A DNA stretch of 13,901 nucleotides from Alphaproteobacteria bacterium (GTDB taxonomy: Bacteria; Pseudomonadota; Alphaproteobacteria; UBA2136; UBA6156). This document shows, one piece after another, positions 8,301-13,901 of this stretch. The stretch covers positions 1 through 13,901 of the forward strand of contig JAIXZU010000093.1 in the NCBI GenBank assembly GCA_027489415.1, given 5' to 3'. A model generated the notes under the pieces. The model ran no database searches. It was not told the DNA's origin and was given only the letters and a program-made list of their open reading frames with translations. A program made the translations under genes and the position numbers. The stretch's first letter is position 1, and the number at the start of each line of letters is the position of its first letter.

Positions 8301-10892
8301 GCCCAAGAGGCTATTGAAGGCAGGGATGCACCAGTTGGAGCTCCAGACTCACTGATTGAGGCCCCAGATGCAGTATCTGAGCAGGCTCGTTATGAAAAGG
8401 ATGGAAAAACAGCCCAAGAAGCTATTGAAGGTAAGCCACTTCCAGCAGACATGGCTGCTGGAACAGCTGAACAGCCATCGGCAATAGGTGGGCCTGGCAC
8501 CACTGGTACAGGTGCAATTGCGCAGGGAGCTGGGCCGCTGCAGGTGAGTGTTGTAGATGGTAAGTTGAGTGCCGTGGCTGAAGTTGGCAATATGCAAGCT
8601 TTGGCTGAAGGTAACAGTGTGCAGGCTAAGGCGGCTGCTATTAAAGAAGATGCGCTTGCAAAGCAAATTGCTGAACAGAACCAAACTTTAGAAACTGCCA
8701 AGAAAAATGCTTCTCCGGCAGATATTGATAAGATTAATGCTGCACAAAAGGCGCTTGGTGAGATCAAATCTGATCAGGATTTAGCAGATTTCCAAGCTAG
8801 TGCGATTGGTAAAGATGCACGTAGCATAATGATTGGCGCGAAGGGCCGTGAAAACTATACCCGCAATATGAATGATCAGATATCTGCCGAGCTTGCCCGT
8901 GTAGATGCGATGATTGCCAGTGGGCAGGGCGATATGGCGGCCAATAAGGCTTACCGCAAAAAACTGGCAGAAACTGACCCTATTGCCTTGACCCAAGGTG
9001 AGTTGATGGCGCGGATGGGTACGCTAAGTGAGATGCGTCAAGCGGCTGAAATTCGTGGAGCAGCTGATAATATGCCGGGGTTTGGTCAGACTGTATGGAG
9101 TGGTATTTATGGTGCTGCAACTGGTGGTAAGGGCGCACTTGGAAAAATTCCGGTTATTGGCCCTGCTATTGCCGAGGCTACTAATGAATTCTACCAAGCG
9201 CCAGAACGCGCCCGTGCGTGGAATGCAGTTGGTGGGCGTAAGGAATATAAGCAATTGCAGGCTGATGCGCAGCGTATGGGGTTCTTTAATAAAGAAATGG
9301 CGCCGATTGCTGCTGGGACACAGTATCAATCTATGGCTGCAGTTGGGGCATTCCAAGTACAAGCCGACCTAGCGCGCCAGACTGCCAGTGAAGCAGTTGC
9401 TAAGAGCCGAAGCCAATATGAGGCGATGGTTATTAATTCTCAGTCTATTCGTGGTGGAAACCCGTCTGATACAACGTTTAGAAACTTTATGACTGCTGGT
9501 GAACTTACTGGACTTGGGAGAATGGAGGCTGCAGACCGTGTGGCGTCCGTCCGGCAGGAGGCGTTCTTGATGCAGGGACAGTCCATGACAGTTAAGCGTG
9601 CTATTCAGGTTGATAACGATGGCAAGGTTGTTATTGATGAGAAAACCAAGCTCCCTGTAGCCGCATTAGATGCAAATATGCAGCTGAAACTTAATGCTGA
9701 TGGCACACCGGTTAACTACAAGATTGAGGAAGTTAATACGGCTTTGACTGCTCAGGCTTTACATAAATTTAAAGGTGACATCACGACTAAAAAGTATGCC
9801 GGTAGCTTTGACGATATGATGATTTCTCATTATGGATTGACTGAAAAGCAATACCTACGCGGTAATAATGACTGGGATTCAACACGGAATATGAACCGGA
9901 GTGCTGCGGCTGCTGCGACATTTGCTCGTAAAGATGTTGGCACAGATTACCTGATTGGTGGGCACACTAAGATGGTAGAGGGAAAAATACGCTTCAAGGA
10001 TAGCCAAGCTCAGTATGAGAAGTTGGTTGAGTTCCGTGGTGATGAAAACCGTATGAAGGCTGAGTTCCTACAGACTCAAATTGCGGCTAACGGATTTGAC
10101 GGGGTGCTCAAGGCAGCGGCTAGCCTTCCGAAGCCAGCTTATGATTTTGCCAAAGAGGGCAAGCTTGCTGGGGAGCAGCTGCGTAACTATCAGCGTGAAG
10201 CAATGGATAAATATGCGACTGAGATGCTGAAAGGGCAGGGTAAGTTAATGAAGCTTGAGGCTGTATTTGACGAGGCTGCTGAGAAGGGAGCAACTAAGTA
10301 TGAAGAGATTGCATATATTGCACCTGCTAGATCCGCGACGCGTAAGGCAAAATTAAATGAGGCAATTAATAAAGAATTTGCCAAGATGTTTGAGCTTGAG
10401 GGTATCAAGTTTGATGCAGCTGCTCACAAAAGTGCGCCTGTCCGTAAAAATGGTGTTACTGGCCAGTTAGACTCATTAGTTAAATCACTTACTGAAGGAA
10501 TATCTGGCAAGGTCAATAAAGAAGACCTTGGCCGTGCATTTAGTTTGTTTACTCAAGCCATTAAGGACCTTGATGATAGTTCCGTTTCGTTAACTCGTGA
10601 AGTTGAATACGTTGATGATAAGGGGCAGAAACGTAGTATGACATATGCTACAGCAGGTATTTCAGCAGAAGCTTACACTAGAGCCAAGGCGACCATACAA
10701 TCTCAGGATCCTTCACTTTGGGATATTATTAGCGGTGTTTTCAGTGAAGATACGCGCCTTGATAACGGTAAGACGTACTATCGTACGGCTAGCTTAGGTA
10801 TAGATGATGACGGTGCGAAGAGAGATAATATCTCATCAAAAGGTATGACCGTTAAACGTTCCAAAAATAGTAATGATTCAGATGATAATTAA
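5391..10892 (+). CDS. Very large TraG-like (or DotA/TraY-like) type IV secretion/conjugation membrane protein
   Basis: The product has 1833 residues from the ATG at 5391. That start was chosen because it opens a signal peptide with an RRAIPR basic part, a hydrophobic core at about 13-27 and a possible cleavage after Ala31. An upstream GTG at 5286 keeps the frame open but adds 35 residues with no signal-like character. Membrane segments follow at about 77-99 and 104-121. A loop of about 122-650 carries eight cysteines (151, 160, 225, 332, 338, 393, 421, 505), as expected for a disulfide-bearing periplasmic domain. A second membrane cluster lies at about 678-703, 705-747 and 758-785, with an Ala-rich hydrophobic stretch at 808-832. 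The remaining roughly 1000 residues are soluble, rich in Ala, Lys, Glu and Gln, and have no cysteine. This order matches TraG of F-type conjugation, which stabilises mating pairs; DotA/TraY is the alternative. F TraG is about half this length. The assignment rests on layout and on a FVPVTLIIMNN-like segment. No strong ribosome binding site is visible. Confidence 0.6.
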   Translation: MLSCIRRAIPRLPGLLGLVVVMVVFANVGWAQYLISTVTETPGTFPYLSPDIVQRNLLINAFNFQMSMFGAISGGGNLAALNFFALTGCLVGALLIVFNAKYRKAIIIAPWLLVVIITVFAPYGSKLLFYPVAKEALGGGLTGMGAEEVSDCTGDNAARCGFTPQLAAIHAASTVQLMFSDVFRSVGWDGLMQRIEGEENLGNAEELVFTEDIANVQIPKFKAQCEALGFDRLAKIYTGSVTPVAAAASSAATSPASSTPILTAGKLIQDLDQFYAGDMTNSGPPDIGVFYGDADFQAQNWEPEAKDAYQKGLEKIYSALYEGQHLPIIVGCSSSSSCMTVDAALEKIDEAGFFRVSNGADALLPGFFFTWKGAQNFTSTSFENPSPADARKCYQGEVSNFGSNVDMTSGNIGAGARPDECANAPIPINSNPNTQQGAYMSLRSSSYADDIYDVQLKAIYDLFGGSTSDQSLANMPIGVISYNAVSNAPAPSAPQQGEARGTYDCVAEGKKLIDSIIDSAYGEEGGKAKNFANFAALLKGGEGHANVPEVLERTHLTNVTEDEANNNANFELNKRVNDYLRVINGRFTEARNNPSINMGSEKDRHALLLTIILKKMEESTAAAKPAVQNSDENAAAEASKTPEVVGSEGLTWLGGGVAKFLGSWIANIGSAFIGPFSQALIYFLSILVDIAMLALIVLTPFLFMAGLFVPSMAIGVLSVVVMGAFILKFVPVTLIIMNNLGMMIYRFIDVSGTEESRVMQSLIIIAMAGLYANLVGMTFFLLFKLGDPAAILGRFTALDGAAKQLADQGMAATLTALAAATTVATGGAAAALGYGSMANSARKAANKLGISNAMLDGAKGVLESTTDDKKGPGGQSEDVSDSNIPEGLTEEQRNRLFDPRADLARKHAMDKYGLTALQANELIAKGSYSDGTNSYSLNEDGDVWTVSPGDMFAAPGARSTQSRYGVGGISAQEAIEGRDAPVGAPDSLIEAPDAVSEQARYEKDGKTAQEAIEGKPLPADMAAGTAEQPSAIGGPGTTGTGAIAQGAGPLQVSVVDGKLSAVAEVGNMQALAEGNSVQAKAAAIKEDALAKQIAEQNQTLETAKKNASPADIDKINAAQKALGEIKSDQDLADFQASAIGKDARSIMIGAKGRENYTRNMNDQISAELARVDAMIASGQGDMAANKAYRKKLAETDPIALTQGELMARMGTLSEMRQAAEIRGAADNMPGFGQTVWSGIYGAATGGKGALGKIPVIGPAIAEATNEFYQAPERARAWNAVGGRKEYKQLQADAQRMGFFNKEMAPIAAGTQYQSMAAVGAFQVQADLARQTASEAVAKSRSQYEAMVINSQSIRGGNPSDTTFRNFMTAGELTGLGRMEAADRVASVRQEAFLMQGQSMTVKRAIQVDNDGKVVIDEKTKLPVAALDANMQLKLNADGTPVNYKIEEVNTALTAQALHKFKGDITTKKYAGSFDDMMISHYGLTEKQYLRGNNDWDSTRNMNRSAAAAATFARKDVGTDYLIGGHTKMVEGKIRFKDSQAQYEKLVEFRGDENRMKAEFLQTQIAANGFDGVLKAAASLPKPAYDFAKEGKLAGEQLRNYQREAMDKYATEMLKGQGKLMKLEAVFDEAAEKGATKYEEIAYIAPARSATRKAKLNEAINKEFAKMFELEGIKFDAAAHKSAPVRKNGVTGQLDSLVKSLTEGISGKVNKEDLGRAFSLFTQAIKDLDDSSVSLTREVEYVDDKGQKRSMTYATAGISAEAYTRAKATIQSQDPSLWDIISGVFSEDTRLDNGKTYYRTASLGIDDDGAKRDNISSKGMTVKRSKNSNDSDDN
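8277..8444 (+). repeat. Duplicated EAIEG-containing segment inside the TraG-like gene
   Basis: Residues 963-981 (RYG..G..AQEAIEG...P) and 1000-1018 (RYE..G..AQEAIEG...P) agree at 11 of 19 positions by eye. In the DNA, 20 bases at 8301-8320 recur at 8412-8431 with one mismatch, 111 bases (37 codons) apart. This is a recent or constrained internal duplication in the C-terminal tail. Confidence 0.7.
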
Positions 10893-10919
10893 TTAAATTT
10901 TGATAGTTGAAAAATAAAA

Positions 10920-12980
10920 ATGAAAATAAAAGCTTTTCACAGCCGGTATGATTTGACTCTTGGGGAGTCCCCCAACATCTTGATTGATGTTGAGTTGGCT
11001 GATACTTGGTATGGGCGGGACCCATTTGAGGCTGTTGAGGCTGAGGGGGTTTCCGGGAACGTATTGATGGCGCCTGATGGGACAACTGATGGTCACAACG
11101 TTGTGCGTGATAGTACCTTTATTGAATCCATGGCCATGGATAAGTGGGTGCCGCTTTCGCCTTTGTTTGTGAAGGATTTGTGTGGGCGTGCGGTTTATAT
11201 TGGTTTTGGGCCTGAGCGTAAGGGAAATAGCGAGTGGGCGGCTTATCAATTCCCCGAAGGCACACCGATAGAGGACATTAACCCGTTTGTGCCGTTATGC
11301 ACCTTCCCGCGTTTTTGCCGGGGGGTTGAGGCGATGGAAGGTCAAGATTTACTTGAGCGTGTGTTTTTGACAAAGTTCCGCTGCCTTGAAATGAGCATGG
11401 GGTTTAACGGGCAATTAAGTGGTTCAGGTGAAGACGGCGAGCTGGTGAACGCCACTTATATGGGGGCCAACCTGTACCCGTATAAACTCCGCCTTGATAC
11501 TTTCTATGGGGACGGCTGGAAGCTACCGCAGACCCAGATGGTGTATGCCCGTGGCGAAAATATGAATGTTAACCCGTTGGCGGCGCGTAAGCTCGGAGAA
11601 CAGGTTCTGGCAGCATGGCAGGGCAGGGCCAGTGGAACCGATTATGCGGCGTGGTTGGATAGTATCGGTGATGATGAGGTTGAGAAGCTTTATATGGCGG
11701 GCTGTACCCTTATACCGACGTTTGAAGCTTGCAATGGTTTCCATGTGGTTGGCCCGAACTTTGAGCTGGAAGATTACTGGCCGGGCAGGGCAGTGATTGG
11801 GCTGCATGATGTGATTGAACAGCGGGGGGATAAGTCTCCGCAAGGGACCATTTTAGAGGTGCTTGAGCCTGGTTTTGTAACAGCGACCCATGTGCACATG
11901 GCTAAGGTGATTGTGAGTGACGGTACTGGTTATGTAAGCCCGAATGCGACCGACCCTGACCCGTTAGTGCCGAATTTGTACCTGCCCCACCCACGCACGC
12001 TTGATGATTGGCGGGCTACATGGATACCGACACACCCTGAGCACTTTGAAGCGCCTGCGATTTGGGGCTGGGACCTTAACATTGGGCGGTTCATGCAATT
12101 AAGCGGCCCCATATGGGACCCCCTGCATTATTATTACGAGAGCGTTGACCGAGTACTGGCTGAATTTGATAAAACGCCCCTGATTGGCGAGCGGCGCTTT
12201 GTGGAAGTGCCTGAGGATATGGAGCACCGGTTCTTCCCTGTAGTGCCGATGAGTGGTTTTGATACGTTTTCTGCCCCCGAGTTTGACCGCCGCTATGATA
12301 ATGGTTTAAAGCCGCGGAGCTGTATCAAGCGTGTTCCTAGTGAGGATTATTCGGCTGGGATTGGTTACCACCCGCTGCCGGCGGAGTTTGAGTTCGAGCT
12401 TGATACGTTCTGGTACCCTGAGCTACACCCAACCAATCGTACTCAAGGGGCTAGCCCGCCGGATGTGACTGACCGGATTGTGCCGATTATCAACCCGCGG
12501 GTGACTATCAGTGCCTATGTGCCGACGGTTGATGTGCCCGAGGAACCGGCGATGTGGCTGAAAGATGAAAGCAGGCTGTTTACGCCGGAGCCTGATCCGG
12601 TCAAGAACTACCCGGACCTGACGCGCTATTTGGTGGAAGACCTGGACCTTGAAGCTGTTGTGAGGCTTTGCCCCGTGCCGTATTTAAGCGAGCAGGGTAA
12701 TAAGCTGAAATTACCTGCGCCGGGATGGTGGCTGGATAGTGAGGGAAACCAAGTAGATGGCCCGCTGGCGCTGGATGAGGTGATACCGAACGTGCATGAC
12801 GCGCTTTGGGATATGCGGCAGACGGGGATTGAAGTTGTTCAGTTCCGGCATATGGTTTACCAGACTAACCTACCGCTTTATATGATGGCGTGGTGGCATG
12901 GTTGGAGTATCCAGCAGTTGCAGATTGCCATGGAGGACTGGATTAAGACGACCAAGCCTGTGGACTTGAGCACGATGTAA
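10920..12980 (+). CDS. Uncharacterised 686-residue soluble protein
   Basis: I do not recognise this protein. It has no signal peptide and no membrane segment, so it is probably cytoplasmic unless secreted by another route. It is rich in Pro, Trp, Tyr, Phe and acidic residues. Eight cysteines are scattered through it (88, 127, 133, 155, 262, 271, 468, 584). Distinct stretches are a Trp/His/Tyr-rich part at 362-406 (with WGWDLNIG at 382-389), a Pro/acid-rich part at 535-566 and an aromatic C-terminal patch MMAWWHGWS at 655-663. No nucleotide-binding or protease motif was seen. The start lies 27 bases after the stop of the TraG-like gene, in the same orientation and without an intervening terminator, so the two are probably cotranscribed. 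No Shine-Dalgarno sequence precedes the ATG. Unlike the TraG-like gene, it is G+C-rich: 34 of 60 bases at 11041-11100 and 37 of 60 at 12721-12780. The long, stop-free frame and Gly/Pro/Trp use support a real gene; function unknown. Confidence 0.85.
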   Translation: MKIKAFHSRYDLTLGESPNILIDVELADTWYGRDPFEAVEAEGVSGNVLMAPDGTTDGHNVVRDSTFIESMAMDKWVPLSPLFVKDLCGRAVYIGFGPERKGNSEWAAYQFPEGTPIEDINPFVPLCTFPRFCRGVEAMEGQDLLERVFLTKFRCLEMSMGFNGQLSGSGEDGELVNATYMGANLYPYKLRLDTFYGDGWKLPQTQMVYARGENMNVNPLAARKLGEQVLAAWQGRASGTDYAAWLDSIGDDEVEKLYMAGCTLIPTFEACNGFHVVGPNFELEDYWPGRAVIGLHDVIEQRGDKSPQGTILEVLEPGFVTATHVHMAKVIVSDGTGYVSPNATDPDPLVPNLYLPHPRTLDDWRATWIPTHPEHFEAPAIWGWDLNIGRFMQLSGPIWDPLHYYYESVDRVLAEFDKTPLIGERRFVEVPEDMEHRFFPVVPMSGFDTFSAPEFDRRYDNGLKPRSCIKRVPSEDYSAGIGYHPLPAEFEFELDTFWYPELHPTNRTQGASPPDVTDRIVPIINPRVTISAYVPTVDVPEEPAMWLKDESRLFTPEPDPVKNYPDLTRYLVEDLDLEAVVRLCPVPYLSEQGNKLKLPAPGWWLDSEGNQVDGPLALDEVIPNVHDALWDMRQTGIEVVQFRHMVYQTNLPLYMMAWWHGWSIQQLQIAMEDWIKTTKPVDLSTM

Positions 12981-13005
12981 AAAAAAGCGCCTGAGGCGCT
13001 TTTTT
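12981..13005. terminator. Bidirectional terminator between convergent genes
   Basis: GCGCC and GGCGC enclose a TGA loop and are flanked by six A on the left and six T on the right, giving up to eleven paired bases. It starts at the base after the stop of the 686-residue gene and ends ten bases before the grxD stop. It can serve both the plus-strand pair and the minus-strand bolA-grxD unit. Confidence 0.93.
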
Positions 13006-13015
13006 AAATGCTTGG

Positions 13016-13342
13016 TTATGCTTGTTTTTCAAGGAGGGTAGCGAGTTCGCCGGATTGGTACATTTCGACCATGATATCCGCGCCGCCGATGAGTTCTCCG
13101 GCAACATAGAGTTGCGGGAAGGTGGGCCACTGGCTGAATTCCTTGAGGCCCATGCGGAGGTCGTCGCTTTCCAAGATGTTGATATCGGTAAAGTTGACGC
13201 CGAGGTTGTTGAGGATACCAACGGCGCGGGCGGAGAAGCCGCACATGGGTTGGGATGCGGTGCCTTTCATGTAGAGCACGACGGGGGCGCTGCTGATTTG
13301 GGCTTCGATTTGGGATTTGAGTTCGGGCGTGAGGTATTCCAT
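13016..13342 (-). CDS. grxD: Monothiol glutaredoxin (Grx4 family)
   Basis: The 108-residue product is a CGFS-type monothiol glutaredoxin that binds and transfers [2Fe-2S] clusters with glutathione, in the cytoplasm, and pairs with BolA proteins. The active site CGFS is at 34-37, the glutathione-binding Lys26 lies in MKGT, the cis-Pro motif WPTFPQLY is at 72-79, and GGADI is at 86-90. The length is normal. The ATG at 13340-13342 was chosen because AAGGAA lies about eight bases upstream and the family usually starts near here. The open frame to 13441 would add 33 Pro/Ser-rich residues and overlap bolA. The gene follows bolA with a gap of 16 bases, so the two probably share an operon. Confidence 0.96.
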   Translation of the reverse strand: MEYLTPELKSQIEAQISSAPVVLYMKGTASQPMCGFSARAVGILNNLGVNFTDINILESDDLRMGLKEFSQWPTFPQLYVAGELIGGADIMVEMYQSGELATLLEKQA

Positions 13343-13358
13343 GGAGTTTTTCCTTGAT

Positions 13359-13601
13359 TTAGTTGGCGGTGGGAGCGCGGGTGGTGAGTTGGAGGGCGTG
13401 GAGGTCGGTCTCAAAAGCATCCCCAAGTGCTTGATAGACAAGGCGATGTTGTTGGATGCGGCTGAGGCCTGCGAAGCTGGTGCTGACGACGACGGCGGAA
13501 AGGTGGGCGCCGTCGGGGTCTTCGATGTGAACTTCGGCGTCCGGCAACGTTTTGCGGATGCGGGACTGGAGTTCGAGGGCGAGTTCGGTTGGTGCGTTCA
13601 T
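13359..13601 (-). CDS. bolA: BolA family protein
   Basis: The 80-residue product has the BolA fold signature: SFAGLSRIQQHRLVYQAL at 42-59 with the conserved His52, followed by LHALQL at 67-72. BolA proteins form complexes with CGFS glutaredoxins that share a [2Fe-2S] cluster, with roles in iron sensing and cluster delivery; some also affect transcription. The gene is first in a bolA-grxD unit, which matches the usual arrangement in alphaproteobacteria. The usual Arg before the conserved His is Gln51 here. No clear Shine-Dalgarno precedes the ATG at 13599-13601. It might be BolA proper or a BolA2/IbaG-type paralogue; the name is used at family level. Confidence 0.92.
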   Translation of the reverse strand: MNAPTELALELQSRIRKTLPDAEVHIEDPDGAHLSAVVVSTSFAGLSRIQQHRLVYQALGDAFETDLHALQLTTRAPTAN

Positions 13602-13901
13602 GCCCGCACGCTAGGCTGATTGGGTATTTTTGGCAAGGGGGAGGACTTTTTACAACCCAGGGTACAACTATGTGGGTTTAAGTTTATGACTTGTTTTGGT
13701 TTTGTCGGTTGAGCGCGGATGGACAGTGCGTGGAATTGGGGCGGGTGGAGTTGTGGGAAATGGCGGTGGGCTTGATTTTTTGTTGTCCAGCTTGGGGCAA
13801 TGTAAGGAAAGTGGGAGGGGAGCGGTGGAGAGTTGTGGGGTTGGTTGTAATTTAGGAATCAGGAATCAGGAGTTGGGAGTTTGAGGTTGGGATGTTTTTT
13901 A
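13602..13901. other. Gene-free spacer upstream of bolA
   Basis: No supportable gene was found in these 300 bases. The short plus-strand frame at 13696-13884 is Gly/Val-rich with no recognisable features and is probably chance. The plus strand is strikingly G-rich from about 13700 onward. The bolA promoter should lie here on the minus strand, but no clear -35/-10 pair was found. AACCCA (13654-13659) and TGGGTT (13673-13678) form a six-base inverted repeat about 60 bases upstream of bolA. Confidence 0.5.
13855..13889. repeat. Degenerate heptanucleotide tandem repeat
   Basis: Five seven-base units run GGAATCA, GGAATCA, GGAGTTG, GGAGTTT and GAGGTTG. The first two are identical. The seven-base period resembles short tandem repeats known in some bacterial spacers and echoes the array after the tRNA gene. 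Confidence 0.55.

Noticed and set aside
10893..13015. Attachment-site duplication of the tRNA-Ser 3' end
   Set aside because: I looked for a second copy of the T-arm and acceptor sequence at the gene boundaries downstream and saw none, so an intact integrated island within the window is not supported.
13022..13619. Plus-strand open frames at 13022-13357 and 13317-13619
   Set aside because: They are shadows of grxD and bolA, both of which carry their conserved family motifs on the minus strand.

Overview
The window looks chromosomal and comes from a Gram-negative bacterium, most likely an alphaproteobacterium. It encodes a trimeric-type outer-membrane porin and exported proteins with Sec signal peptides. 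It also has a bolA-grxD pair in the order usual for alphaproteobacteria. A Micavibrio-like lineage is possible, but that is an impression and the sequence does not prove it. No rRNA gene, CRISPR array, insertion sequence, integrase or replication origin was seen.

Left part, all on the minus strand, read from right to left: a porin (3788-4927) with a strong terminator, an ABC exporter half-transporter (1855-3693), and the first 560 codons of a secreted repeat protein resembling tail-fibre or adhesin proteins (1-1681, running off the left edge). The last gene has no entry among ordinary complete ORFs because its stop lies outside the window.

Centre, plus strand: a tRNA-Ser(GCU) gene with encoded CCA (5132-5224) and a terminator, followed by a very large gene (5391-10892, 1833 codons). 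The protein has a signal peptide, membrane segments at both ends of a cysteine-containing loop of about 530 residues, and a cysteine-free tail of about 1000 residues. The layout best fits a TraG-type mating-pair-stabilisation protein of a type IV secretion or conjugation system, with the DotA/TraY family as the alternative. No other transfer gene is present. Twenty-seven bases downstream lies a 686-codon gene (10920-12980) for a soluble protein I do not recognise. The large gene is clearly more A+T-rich than its flanks, while the 686-codon gene is G+C-rich like the flanks. The pair ends at a bidirectional terminator.

Right part, minus strand: bolA (13359-13601) and grxD (13016-13342), a conserved iron-sulfur handling pair, preceded by about 300 bases with no gene. 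The most interesting part of the window is the two-gene block between tRNA-Ser and grxD: an orphan oversized TraG-like protein and a partner of unknown function.
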